Of a stretch of DNA of 64,000 bases, positions 43,532 through 52,588 are shown one piece after another. The notes below the pieces were generated by a model, which searched no databases, was not told the DNA's origin, and saw only the letters and a program-made list of their open reading frames with translations. Position 1 is the first letter of the stretch, and each line of letters begins with the position of its first letter. The position numbers and the translations under genes were made by a program. Location of the stretch: positions 1,211,623 to 1,275,622 of the forward strand of contig NZ_MINI01000048.1 of NCBI RefSeq assembly GCF_002906855.1, given 5' to 3'. Source of the stretch: Pseudomonas putida. Its GTDB lineage: Bacteria; Pseudomonadota; Gammaproteobacteria; Pseudomonadales; Pseudomonadaceae.

Positions 43532-44551
43532 TCAGCTCCCTTGCAGCGGCCGTTCATCCTGGAAGAAGTAGTCCTTCCACGACGCTGGCTTGTGCTTGAT
43601 GGCGCCTACCCGATACAGGAACTCGGCCAGCTTGTAGGTGTTTTTCGGGGTGACGGTGAACTCGTACTGCGGGTTGTCGATCAGCTTGATCAGCGCGTCG
43701 CGGTCGATCTTGGCCTTGGTCACGCGGATGTAGGTATCCGCTGCAGCGGCCTTGTCGTTCTGGGCGAAGTCCGCCGCCTCGGCCAGGGCGTCGACGAAGG
43801 CCTTGTAGGTCTTGGGGTTGTCGTTACGGAATTTCTCGGTAGCGAACAGCAGGGTCGGCGAGTTTGGGCCGAGCAAGTCGTAGCTGTTGAGCACCACGTG
43901 CACGTTCTTGTTGGCCAGCACCTGGTCCTGGAACGGCGGGTTGGAGAAGTGCCCGTTCAGTTCGGTGCCACCAGCCAGCAGCGCGGCGGTGGCATCCGGG
44001 TGCGGTACGGCCAGGGTGTACTTGTCGAGGCGGTTGTATTCCTTGTCGCCCCACTGCTGGGCGGCGGCGTACTGCAGGAAGCGCGATTGCACCGAAACAC
44101 CCACAGCAGGTACCGCAATGCGGTCCTTGTCCGTAATGTCGGCGATGGTCTTCACGTTTGGGTTGCTGCTGACCAGGTAGTACGGGAAGTTGCCCAGTGA
44201 GGCCACGGCCTTGACGTTCTGCCGGTCCTTGGTGCGGTCCCACACGGTCAGCAGCGGGCCAACCCCGGCACCGGCGATGTCCACCGAGCCGGACAGCAGT
44301 GCGTCGTTGATCGCCGAGCCGCCGGACAGCTGCGCCCAGTCAACCTCGATGTCGATGCCCTGCTGCTTGCCGTGCTTCTCGATCAGGTGCTGGTCACGCA
44401 CCACGTTGAGCAGCAGGTAGACAATGCCGAACTGCTCGGCGATGCGGATCTTGCCTTCGGCTTGCGCCACGGCGGGGGCCGCCAGGCTGCCAACGACCAG
44501 GCTGGCGCCCAGGCCAATGCTTGCCGCCAGGCGGCTGATGGATTTGCGCAT
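43532..44551 (-). CDS. Periplasmic binding protein of a sulfonate/taurine-type ABC importer
   Basis: The 339-residue protein has a signal peptide (MRKSISRLAASIGLGASLVV..., cleaved after AVAQA) and the NMT1/TauA-like fold with SGGSAINDALLSGSVDIAGAGVGPLL. ATG 44551 is chosen at the signal peptide, with GAGG upstream. It presents the substrate to the permease. Related clusters bind taurine, alkanesulfonates or sulfate esters; which one cannot be told here. Confidence 0.92.
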   Translation of the reverse strand: MRKSISRLAASIGLGASLVVGSLAAPAVAQAEGKIRIAEQFGIVYLLLNVVRDQHLIEKHGKQQGIDIEVDWAQLSGGSAINDALLSGSVDIAGAGVGPLLTVWDRTKDRQNVKAVASLGNFPYYLVSSNPNVKTIADITDKDRIAVPAVGVSVQSRFLQYAAAQQWGDKEYNRLDKYTLAVPHPDATAALLAGGTELNGHFSNPPFQDQVLANKNVHVVLNSYDLLGPNSPTLLFATEKFRNDNPKTYKAFVDALAEAADFAQNDKAAAADTYIRVTKAKIDRDALIKLIDNPQYEFTVTPKNTYKLAEFLYRVGAIKHKPASWKDYFFQDERPLQGS

Positions 44552-44568
44552 GATGAATTCCTCAGTCG

Positions 44569-45468
44569 TCAGAACGGGGCATCGCCCTGGATGGTGGTGC
44601 GGAACAGTTTGCGGCGCAGGTGCGCGGGGCAGCCGGTGGCCAGGTGGATCAGCGAACGGTTGTCCCAGAACACCAGGTCGTGGGGCTGCCACTGGTGGCG
44701 GTAGATGTTCTGCTCAAGCACGCTCAGCGCGTACAGCTGCTGCAGCACGTCGCGGCTTTCATCGTCAGGCAGGCCGACGATGCGGGTAGTGAAGCCTTCG
44801 CTGACGAACAGCGCCCTACGGCCGTTTTCCGGGTGGGTACGCACCACCGGGTGGATGACCTCTTTCACCTGCGCGAGCTGCTCGGCGGTCAAGGTCGGGC
44901 GCCAGTTGCCTTCAAATTTGGTTTCGGCGTAACGGGCGGTGTAGGAGTGCGCGGCACTGCGGCCCTCGACCACTTTGCGCAGGGCCTGGGGTACAGCGTC
45001 CCAGGCTTTGTGCATGTCGGCGAACAGGGTGTCGCCACCTTCGCTGGGCAGCTCCTGTGCGTGCAGCATGGAGCCAAGGCTTGGCAGCTCCTTGTACGAC
45101 AGGTCCGAGTGCCAGAACTTGCCGGCATCGCCAAGGCCGATATTCTGGCCGTTCTCGATGATGTTGGAGACGATCAGGATTTCTGGGTAGCCAGTGAGCA
45201 GGAACTGCTTGAGCACATGGATCTGCAACTCGCCAAAGCGGCGGCTGAAGGCAATCTGTTGTTGCGGGCTGATGCGCTGGTCACGGAACACCAGCACATG
45301 GTGGTCGAGGTGGGCGCGATGAATTCGGGTGAAATCCTCGGCGGTGACCGGCTTGGCCAGGTCCAGGCCAATGATCTCGGCGCCGACGGCACCCGAGAAC
45401 GGGCGGATTTCAAAGGTTTGCGGCTGGGCGCTGTCGATGGACGACAAGGCGTTCGAGGCGGCTGGCAT
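44569..45468 (-). CDS. TauD/TfdA-family 2-oxoglutarate-dependent dioxygenase
   Basis: This 299-residue enzyme has the Fe(II) facial triad in FWHSDLSYKELPSLGSMLHA (HxD) and LIHLATGC (distal His), with the 2-oxoglutarate Arg in AHLRRKLFRTTI. Such dioxygenases release sulfite or sulfate from taurine or alkyl sulfates, or oxidise other small substrates. It is the first gene of the operon with the ABC importer. An AT-rich upstream region may carry sulfur-starvation control. Confidence 0.92.
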   Translation of the reverse strand: MPAASNALSSIDSAQPQTFEIRPFSGAVGAEIIGLDLAKPVTAEDFTRIHRAHLDHHVLVFRDQRISPQQQIAFSRRFGELQIHVLKQFLLTGYPEILIVSNIIENGQNIGLGDAGKFWHSDLSYKELPSLGSMLHAQELPSEGGDTLFADMHKAWDAVPQALRKVVEGRSAAHSYTARYAETKFEGNWRPTLTAEQLAQVKEVIHPVVRTHPENGRRALFVSEGFTTRIVGLPDDESRDVLQQLYALSVLEQNIYRHQWQPHDLVFWDNRSLIHLATGCPAHLRRKLFRTTIQGDAPF

Positions 45469-45584
45469 GTGTCACTCCCACGCAGTGCGCGACTTCAATG
45501 GCGCGCAACGATCAGAAACGCACGGGGATTACCCGTGTGGGTTCAAGTCGTGCGGCGCATCGATTGGTCGACGGGTACGCAGTG

Positions 45585-45650
45585 GGAATGACTATAAAGG
45601 CATAAGAAAAATATTTTAAATACCGTTAGCGCATAACCATATGAAACGGT
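45585..45650. promoter_or_regulatory. AT-rich promoter region upstream of the dioxygenase operon
   Basis: The 45469-45660 gap has no gene. This part is markedly AT-rich for the genome (GCATAAGAAAAATATTTTAA, then TACCGTTAGCGCATAACC) and lies upstream of the dioxygenase start. It is the likely promoter and possible CysB-type control region, but no consensus is clear. Confidence 0.4.
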
Positions 45651-45660
45651 TCGCGCACTG

Positions 45661-45682
45661 AAAAGGGGCGCCAGGCGCCCCT
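45661..45682 (-). terminator. Intrinsic terminator of the cellulose operon
   Basis: On the minus strand, AGGGGCGC, CTG, GCGCCCCT is followed by TTTT, starting at the last base of the bcsC stop codon. It closes the bcs operon before the divergent dioxygenase promoter region. Confidence 0.8.
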
Positions 45683-48600
45683 CAACGCCATTCGCTGTAA
45701 GGCTCCAGCGAGGTGACCGGCAAGGCCAGGTTGCCGCGCCACGGCTCGAACAGGTAGCGCACGTAGAGCATGGCGTGGCTGGGCGCATAATCCTTGCTGT
45801 GCTGCCAGTCGAAACCTCCGCCCAGCGCCCAGCGATCGTTCAGGCGCCGCTCGAAGGCACCATGCAGGCGATAGCCCACGCCTGTGCTGCTGCTGGCATC
45901 GGTGGTCGCATCGATGTTCGATTCGATGATGTCGTAACGCGCCAGCAACTTGCGGTTGAGGCTATCGTCCGGGTAGAGCCGGCTGCTGTCGCTGCTGGCA
46001 TGTGACCAGCTGGCCGAGCCTTCCAGCAGGAACGACCAGTCATAGTTGCGCCAGGCATAGCTGACCGGCACACCGATCGACTCGTAGCGTTGCGGGCTGT
46101 AGTAGCCACCCTGACCGAGGCTGTAGCCGCCCAGGTCCTTGTCATAGCGCCAGTTCATCACGGTGAGGCCCACGCGCATGCGCTCGTCAGCCTTCTCCAC
46201 GGCGCGGTAGTAATACCCTGCCATGGCGCGGGTGCGCTGGTTGTCGGCAACGTTCTCGCCGACCAGCCAATGGTGGCCAAGGCTTGCCCAGACACCGTGA
46301 TCCCCCCCCTGGTCCCAGCTCAGCCCCAGCGTCGCGCCGTTGGCCGTGACGCCACCCCAGCGCACGTTGGTAGCCGGGTCGCGCGCGCCGGCGAACGACA
46401 GCAGCGAGTTGCTCATCGGCCGGCGCGAGGCCGCCAGCGACCAACCCACCTGCCCCAAGTCGCCATTGACGATTGCGCCGCCTAGCCAGTTATTGACCTC
46501 ATAACCCTGGGTCGTGCCCAGGTCGAAGCCCCAGCGGCTGTTCTGCCATCCCATCGCCAGTACACCGCCATTGGCCGTCTGCGAGCCCGGCTGGCAGGTC
46601 GGCAGAGGTGCGCCGCTGCGGGTGACGCCGACAAACTGGCAGGTACCGAAGTCAGCGGTGTTGTTGCCGTTTTCGTCGAGGTCAAACGAGCCGGCATCCA
46701 TACCAATGCGCTCGACCCGCGCAAACGCCCTGCCGTCTTCCCAAGGCGTATCGACATGCAGCAAGGTCGATTGGGTGCTCAGGCGGGAGATACCGGGCGT
46801 GCCGTCGTTCTTGCGCCAACCGTAGTCATGCATGAGGGTGACATTGGTATTGCGCTGCTGGTACAGCTCATCGACGTCGCTGCGCAGGCTGCGCGCCAGC
46901 CAGTCATCGCTGTCCTTCGCCCGGCTGGCGAAGGTCATGGCCCGGTCGTCACGCGGCGAGGCCTGCGAGCGGCTGATCATCTGCGCATCGGCCATTGCTG
47001 CGGCATACAGATCCAGCGCTCGCTGTGGGTCGTTGGCCGCCACCAGCCTGGCTGCGTCGCGGCGCAGCAACGGGTCGGGCTGCGACTGTTTGGCGGCGAC
47101 ATGCTCCAGCAGCTGGGCCGCTTTTTCCTTCTCGCCCAGGGCGGCCAGCACTTCAGCATAGCGGCGCTGTGCATCGCCTTGCTCGTCGGTCAGCTGCAGC
47201 GGCTGCACCTCCAGTGCCTGGCGTACGCGGGCCAGGTCGCCTTCGGCAATCCAGCTCTCCATCACGCCTAGGCGCGCCTGCGCACGCTGCGGCTGAACCT
47301 GCAGCACGCGCTGGTAGTAACCCAGTGCCTTACGATGATCGCCCCGCTGTGCCGCCCAGTCCGCCATCAACAGCAGGTCGTCCGGATCACCCTCGCCATG
47401 GGCCAGGCCAGCTTCCAGCACGGCGCTGGCCTCGTCGGTGCGACCCAGATCCTGCAGGCGCTGAGCCTGAGCAAGGGTCATGCGCCGGCGCACGCGCTTG
47501 TCGAGGACGCGCATGTCGTCGGTCCAGGCACCTTGTGGCACGGCGCGCAGGGTGTCCTGAACCTGTGCATCGCGATCACTGGATTCCAGGTACAAGCCAT
47601 GGGCGTAACGCGTGGCAGGATCGGTGGGCTGGCGCTGCAATACGCGATTGAATGCGGCGTCGGCCTCAGCGTTACGGCCTTGTTGGCGCAGGCTGTTGGC
47701 CAGTTGGTAGGCCAGCCAGGGCTCATCGGGCGCCAGCTCGGCAGCTTGCGTCAGTAGCCGGCTGGCGCTAGCCCAATCCTGCCTCTGCACGGCGGCATCT
47801 GCCTGCTCGCGCAGGCGGCCAAGCTCCAGGCTACGGCGCAGGCTGGCGAACTGGACCTGTTGGGCCGCAGGCAGGCTGCTCAGATACGCTTCGGCCTTGT
47901 CTGTCGACTGCGCCTGATAGATGCGCATCAGGCCGCGCACCGCGCTTTCATTGCCCGGTACCTTGCGCTGCACCTGCAGGTATTGCCGTTCGGCACTGGC
48001 CAGGTCACCTTCAGCGAACGACACATCGGCCAGACCCAGCATGGCGAACTCATCGTCAGGACGCTGCTGGCGCGCCTGCTGGTAGAGCGAACGGGCAGTG
48101 CGCAAGTCCTGTTTCTCCAGCGCGCTGTCAGCCCGCTGCAGCATCCCCCAGTACTGGCTGGAGGCTTCGAGGTCTTTCCATTTACTCATCAGGCGGGTGT
48201 TCTGCTCGATGGTAACCGCTTGGTGGAATGCCGCGTTGGCTTCCCCGTAACGGCGTTGACGCATCAGCGCAACGCCGAGCGCGCCGTGCAGGCTGGCATC
48301 ATCGGCATAACGGCGCAGGGCCAGACGCAGCTGTGCTTCTGCCTGGACGTTGCGGTCCTGATCGAGCAACGCCTTGCCACGTTGCCCAGCCTGCCAGGCC
48401 GGGTCACCCACCAGGGTGCGTTGCTGCTTGAGGTTGTCATTGGCCAGCGGCAACAGCGGCGATGCCGGATAGCGCTGGACGAATGCCTGCCAGGCAGCGA
48501 CGCTGTTGGCACTCACCGGTTGCTCGGACAGGTAGTCGAACTCGCGCTGGGCGGCGGCATCGCGTGCCGTCGGGTCACGCGACAACTGGTCGAGGATGGC

Positions 48601-49203
48601 CAGGGCTTCACTGTCACGGTCCTCGCTGAACAGCCAGGCGGCCAAGGTCTGGCGCAAGCCGACGTTGCCTGGGTACTGGCGATCAAGCTCCTGCAGCTGG
48701 CGGATCGCTTCCGGCCGCTGACCGGCCAGGTTGCCACGCACGCGCCAGTAGTCCAAGGCCAGGTCCAGGCTGGGCGGTTCACCGCCGAACAACTGGTCAT
48801 AGGCGACCAGAGCCTCGTCATAGCGCCCCGTCACTGCCATGAGCCGCGCTTGCTGCAAACGCTGCGCCTGCTCGGGCTGCTGCAGCGCCATCAGACGTCG
48901 GGCTTGCCGATCCTGGAGGCTGCCCGGTGCCACTGCAGCGATGCTTGCACGCAGTTGCTCGGCTTCTTCAGGTTTCTGCTCACGCAGCGCCAGGCTCAGC
49001 GAGGCCAGCAAGGCATCAGGGTTGCGCGGCTCCAACAAACGCAGCCTGGCCAGGGCGTCGTGAATCAGGTCGTCGCGGTGCAGCGCCTCGCCAATACGTA
49101 CCTGCTCCAGCAGCCATTGGCGTTGCTCATCGCGGTCTTTCGGCTGCGCGGCCACGGCACAGGACAAAGCGGTCAGCGTCAGCACGCCGATCATTCGGAA
49201 CAT
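45682..49203 (-). CDS. bcsC: Cellulose synthase outer membrane export protein BcsC
   Basis: The 1173-residue protein is full length. It has a signal peptide (MFRMIGVLTLTALSCAVAA), a long TPR scaffold in the periplasm (repeats of LGALGVALMRQRRYGEANAAF type through about residue 700), and a C-terminal beta-barrel (about 800-1173) that exports the glucan. The barrel holds the BcsC signature region with WRNYDWSFLLEGSASWSHA. The start ATG 49203 has GGAG upstream and overlaps the end of bcsZ by 13 bp. It is the last gene of the operon, followed by a terminator. Confidence 0.95.
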   Translation of the reverse strand: MFRMIGVLTLTALSCAVAAQPKDRDEQRQWLLEQVRIGEALHRDDLIHDALARLRLLEPRNPDALLASLSLALREQKPEEAEQLRASIAAVAPGSLQDRQARRLMALQQPEQAQRLQQARLMAVTGRYDEALVAYDQLFGGEPPSLDLALDYWRVRGNLAGQRPEAIRQLQELDRQYPGNVGLRQTLAAWLFSEDRDSEALAILDQLSRDPTARDAAAQREFDYLSEQPVSANSVAAWQAFVQRYPASPLLPLANDNLKQQRTLVGDPAWQAGQRGKALLDQDRNVQAEAQLRLALRRYADDASLHGALGVALMRQRRYGEANAAFHQAVTIEQNTRLMSKWKDLEASSQYWGMLQRADSALEKQDLRTARSLYQQARQQRPDDEFAMLGLADVSFAEGDLASAERQYLQVQRKVPGNESAVRGLMRIYQAQSTDKAEAYLSSLPAAQQVQFASLRRSLELGRLREQADAAVQRQDWASASRLLTQAAELAPDEPWLAYQLANSLRQQGRNAEADAAFNRVLQRQPTDPATRYAHGLYLESSDRDAQVQDTLRAVPQGAWTDDMRVLDKRVRRRMTLAQAQRLQDLGRTDEASAVLEAGLAHGEGDPDDLLLMADWAAQRGDHRKALGYYQRVLQVQPQRAQARLGVMESWIAEGDLARVRQALEVQPLQLTDEQGDAQRRYAEVLAALGEKEKAAQLLEHVAAKQSQPDPLLRRDAARLVAANDPQRALDLYAAAMADAQMISRSQASPRDDRAMTFASRAKDSDDWLARSLRSDVDELYQQRNTNVTLMHDYGWRKNDGTPGISRLSTQSTLLHVDTPWEDGRAFARVERIGMDAGSFDLDENGNNTADFGTCQFVGVTRSGAPLPTCQPGSQTANGGVLAMGWQNSRWGFDLGTTQGYEVNNWLGGAIVNGDLGQVGWSLAASRRPMSNSLLSFAGARDPATNVRWGGVTANGATLGLSWDQGGDHGVWASLGHHWLVGENVADNQRTRAMAGYYYRAVEKADERMRVGLTVMNWRYDKDLGGYSLGQGGYYSPQRYESIGVPVSYAWRNYDWSFLLEGSASWSHASSDSSRLYPDDSLNRKLLARYDIIESNIDATTDASSSTGVGYRLHGAFERRLNDRWALGGGFDWQHSKDYAPSHAMLYVRYLFEPWRGNLALPVTSLEPYSEWR

Positions 49204-50303
49204 GGAGCACTCCAGGCGGGCAGCAGACGACCTTGATTGTCAAAGCGATAGCGGGCTTGGTCCCAGCCTTGGCCGAACAAGGCAAGGACTTGGTTGTAAT
49301 ATGCCTGTGGCTCGGCAGGCTGCTCGCGCAACCTTTTGCGCTGGGCTTCAAGCGTAGCGTGGCCATCTGCGGCGCTGGCCAGCAATGGCAACAACGCTGC
49401 GGAAAAGCCCACCGGGCCATGCCCGCTCTGTTTGCCAGTGCGGGCATCGACGCTCTCCGGCGGCTGGCCACCCTGGGTAGTGGCGGTGACCATCGGTGCG
49501 AAGTGACGCAGCAGCTCGTCACGCTGCGCTGCACCGTTAGCCAGCATGCCCAGCCACAGGTACACGCGGATGGCGTCATAGTCCCCGGCACTACCGTGCT
49601 CAGGGTCGGGCTCGATGGCTGCCGCTGGCGTCCACAGCAACCAGTCCGGGGCAAAGCCGTTGGGCGATGACTGCAACCAGAGGCGACGTACGTTGCTGGC
49701 CATCTCGCCCCACAGTGGGTCCACCAGGGCAAAGCGGTCGAACAATTGCGGCGGCAGGTAGCTGGGGTTCAGGCGCCAGCCTCGGTTGTCGTCAAAGCCG
49801 TAATCCGCCGGTAGCAGCATCACACCCAGGCCCGGCAACTTGCGCACGGTCTGTGCGGCGATGCGCCAGAGCATCTGTGTGCCCAGCCGGGCATACGCCG
49901 GCTCGTTCCACAGCCGCCCCGCTTCGAGCAGGCTGTAAGCGATCCACAGGTCGGCATCGCTGGCATTGTTGCTGTCCAGCACCTGCCATTGCTTCTGCTT
50001 GCCGTGGCCCCAGAGCCAGGCCGGCAAATGCCGGGAAAGGTCGCCTTCGGCCAGGTTGTTGCCGGTCCAGCGCAGCAGGTTGTCGAACGCCTGGCGGTCG
50101 TTGCCGACCAGGGCGAAGAACAGCGCATAGCTCTGCCCTTCGGAGGTGGTGACCAGGCGCTCATCACTACGGTCGAGCACCCGGCCATCCGCACTCATCA
50201 GGTGGGTCTTGAAGCGCTCCCAGTCCGGCCACGGGCAATCCGCCGCCGCGCGGGCGACGCCGGGCATGCACAACACCAGCACCAAGGCCAACAGCTGGCG
50301 CAT
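49191..50303 (-). CDS. bcsZ: Periplasmic endoglucanase BcsZ (GH8)
   Basis: The 370-residue protein has a signal peptide (MRQLLALVLVLCMPGVARA) and a GH8 catalytic domain. The conserved SEGQSYALFFALVG segment carries the general acid Glu, and NNASDADLWIAYSLLEAG includes the catalytic Asp region. It trims beta-1,4-glucan in the periplasm and is needed for proper cellulose export. ATG 50303 is chosen; a TTG two codons upstream overlaps the bcsB stop. It lies between bcsB and bcsC, the standard order. Confidence 0.96.
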   Translation of the reverse strand: MRQLLALVLVLCMPGVARAAADCPWPDWERFKTHLMSADGRVLDRSDERLVTTSEGQSYALFFALVGNDRQAFDNLLRWTGNNLAEGDLSRHLPAWLWGHGKQKQWQVLDSNNASDADLWIAYSLLEAGRLWNEPAYARLGTQMLWRIAAQTVRKLPGLGVMLLPADYGFDDNRGWRLNPSYLPPQLFDRFALVDPLWGEMASNVRRLWLQSSPNGFAPDWLLWTPAAAIEPDPEHGSAGDYDAIRVYLWLGMLANGAAQRDELLRHFAPMVTATTQGGQPPESVDARTGKQSGHGPVGFSAALLPLLASAADGHATLEAQRKRLREQPAEPQAYYNQVLALFGQGWDQARYRFDNQGRLLPAWSAPCSE

Positions 50304-50305
50304 GG

Positions 50306-52588
50306 TCAATCAGCCCCGCTCAGGCGACGACGCCCGGCCCAACGCAGCGCACGCCACAACAGGAAGGCGAACAGCAGCACGCTGATGACGGCGATCACCG
50401 CGATCAGTGTCGGGTAATCGGAGAGGTGGAACCACAGCAGCAGCCACCATGGCAGCTGGCCTACATAGTAGTGCTCACCCACGAACTGGCTGCTGACACC
50501 ACTGCTGCGCACCAAGGCGACGGAGCCTGCCACGGCGTCGAGCTTGCCGGAGTCGGCCAGCACTTCACGCAGCAAGGCGTACGCGTCATCAGAGCTACCC
50601 AGCAAGGCAACAACGCTGCGCTGCTCGTGGAACGGCGACTTCAGCCCGGTGATCGCGGCAATCGGTGCCTGCGCACTGACTTCGATGCGGTTGTTGGACA
50701 TCACGGGGGCCGTGTCGAAGCGGCGGATGCCGGGTTGCTCCACCGCACGCCCCTGCACCATCCAATCGCGCTGAGCGTTCAGCAACAAGCCCAGGTTCGG
50801 CTGCTCGCGCAGGTCTTCGGGCAGGCTGCCAATCAGCAGCAGGTCGGCATCGGCGTCTGCGGCCTGCTTCCAGTTGTCGCTCAACCGCACATTCAGGGCT
50901 GGGTAGCCCACCTGCCCGCCGATGCTGCTGATGACGTCAAGCAACGTGCCGACCTGCATCGCCGTGGGCTTGGCCGGTACCACCACCAGGGTCTCGGACA
51001 GATCGGCCATGCGGCTGTAAGGGAAGCCACTGCGAACGAAGGCGCGCAGGTCAGGCATGGCCATGTAGTGGTAGTAGCCGGAGAGGTCGATGGTCGAGTT
51101 TTCGTCGATCGCCGCACGCACGTCTACCGGCAGCGAGGTCTGACAGTGGTCGCGCTGGGCGCTGCCCAGGGTGCTGGCGAAGCTGAAGTCGAAACGCAGG
51201 CGGTTGCGCGCGCCGATCTTCAGGGCCGGAACCAACGATTGCTCAGTCAGGACGGTGCTGTCGGTGGACAGTACGTTCAGGCGCATCTCTTCCAGGGTGC
51301 TGCTGCGGCGGTCATTGCCCACCAGCGGCATGCTGGTGATGTACTGGTCGTTGACGCTGATGCTCAGGCGCGACTCATCGGTAACCGCTGGCGGGGTGTA
51401 GCGATACAGGGTCTGTAGCGGAATACCTTGGTTGCGCCAGACGAACAGGTCGGGGGGCAGGTTCACGTCGAGGGTGATAGGGCGTGGCTGCAAGCCGCTG
51501 ACCTGCAACTGCTCGGGGTAATCGAGCAGCTCGGAGAACCGCACCGGGCGGTCGGTCCGCGTCCAGTTCGGCGCGTCGTAGGGCTTGCGCGGCTGCAACG
51601 CGGTCATCTGCTCGACCTTGACCCGCGAACCGCGGAACAGGTCGCTGCCGACGGCCAGCGCCGAGGCGGCCTTGACCAGGTCTTCGTCATTGCGGCCCAG
51701 GACCAGCAACAGCTTGCTCCAGCGGTTGCCCGGGTGATCGATCAGCTGCACCACCGGGCCATCGACCGCCGGGAATTTTTCCAGGTCGGCGAGGAACGCC
51801 GGGCGCCGATCATTGGTGGCGAAGACAATGGCTGGCTGCGGTTTTTCGCCGCTGGCAGGCAGGCTGTTGAACGACACCGGGAAGGTCGCCTTACGCCAGC
51901 CGGCCTTGCTGCCGAAGTACGACGCCAGGATGGCAGCGGCACGCTGCTCGCCCAGGGTCGGGGTGTCGGCAAAAACCACCGGCAACTCGACCTTGCTGGT
52001 GTCGCGTACATCGAATAACGGCAAAGGGAAGTAGGCCAGGTCATTTTCCAGCGCCAGCGCCTGCTCGCGCAGTTGCACCTGGCTCTTGCGGTTGACGTTC
52101 AGCCACAGGCCGCTGTGCGCCGGGTCTTCACAGATATCGGTGTAGTGCCCGACGAACTCCAGGCGCACCCGGTTGAAATCGCTGATCAGTTTCGGGTCCA
52201 GCTGCAGCTGACGACGCACGCGCTGGCCGAGCTGGTCCTTCTCGATCGGCACCACCCCCATCAACTCGTCGTTGAGGTACACGCGCAGATGCGACAGGTT
52301 CGGTAGCAGGGCTGGCGACGGGGTGTAGTCCAGCTGCAGCACCGCGTCGGTGGCCAGGCGATCCCGGCGCAGACCAAACTCGATGTTTTCGCTGTTGCGA
52401 ACGCCCAGCATCAGGCTGTCGGCCGATCGGCCAAGCTGCTCGAAAGTCTGGGTGACGGGCCAGTTGGGCACCAATGGCTCGGCCGGCATGGCAAGGGGGG
52501 CTACAGCGGCGACTGCAGCGTTCTGGAACAGCGAGGCAAGCAGCACCATCGCCAGGCCCCAGGTGCGTGCGGGATAACGAGTCATCAT
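50306..52588 (-). CDS. bcsB: Cellulose synthase periplasmic subunit BcsB
   Basis: The 760-residue protein has a signal peptide (MMTRYPARTWGLAMVLLASLF...), two carbohydrate-binding/flavodoxin-like repeats in the periplasm and one C-terminal membrane anchor (LIAVIAVISVLLFAFLLWRAL). Signatures include LRVYLNDELMGVVPI and LSDYPTLIAV. It holds BcsA and guides the glucan. It overlaps bcsA by 4 bp. Confidence 0.96.
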   Translation of the reverse strand: MMTRYPARTWGLAMVLLASLFQNAAVAAVAPLAMPAEPLVPNWPVTQTFEQLGRSADSLMLGVRNSENIEFGLRRDRLATDAVLQLDYTPSPALLPNLSHLRVYLNDELMGVVPIEKDQLGQRVRRQLQLDPKLISDFNRVRLEFVGHYTDICEDPAHSGLWLNVNRKSQVQLREQALALENDLAYFPLPLFDVRDTSKVELPVVFADTPTLGEQRAAAILASYFGSKAGWRKATFPVSFNSLPASGEKPQPAIVFATNDRRPAFLADLEKFPAVDGPVVQLIDHPGNRWSKLLLVLGRNDEDLVKAASALAVGSDLFRGSRVKVEQMTALQPRKPYDAPNWTRTDRPVRFSELLDYPEQLQVSGLQPRPITLDVNLPPDLFVWRNQGIPLQTLYRYTPPAVTDESRLSISVNDQYITSMPLVGNDRRSSTLEEMRLNVLSTDSTVLTEQSLVPALKIGARNRLRFDFSFASTLGSAQRDHCQTSLPVDVRAAIDENSTIDLSGYYHYMAMPDLRAFVRSGFPYSRMADLSETLVVVPAKPTAMQVGTLLDVISSIGGQVGYPALNVRLSDNWKQAADADADLLLIGSLPEDLREQPNLGLLLNAQRDWMVQGRAVEQPGIRRFDTAPVMSNNRIEVSAQAPIAAITGLKSPFHEQRSVVALLGSSDDAYALLREVLADSGKLDAVAGSVALVRSSGVSSQFVGEHYYVGQLPWWLLLWFHLSDYPTLIAVIAVISVLLFAFLLWRALRWAGRRRLSGAD

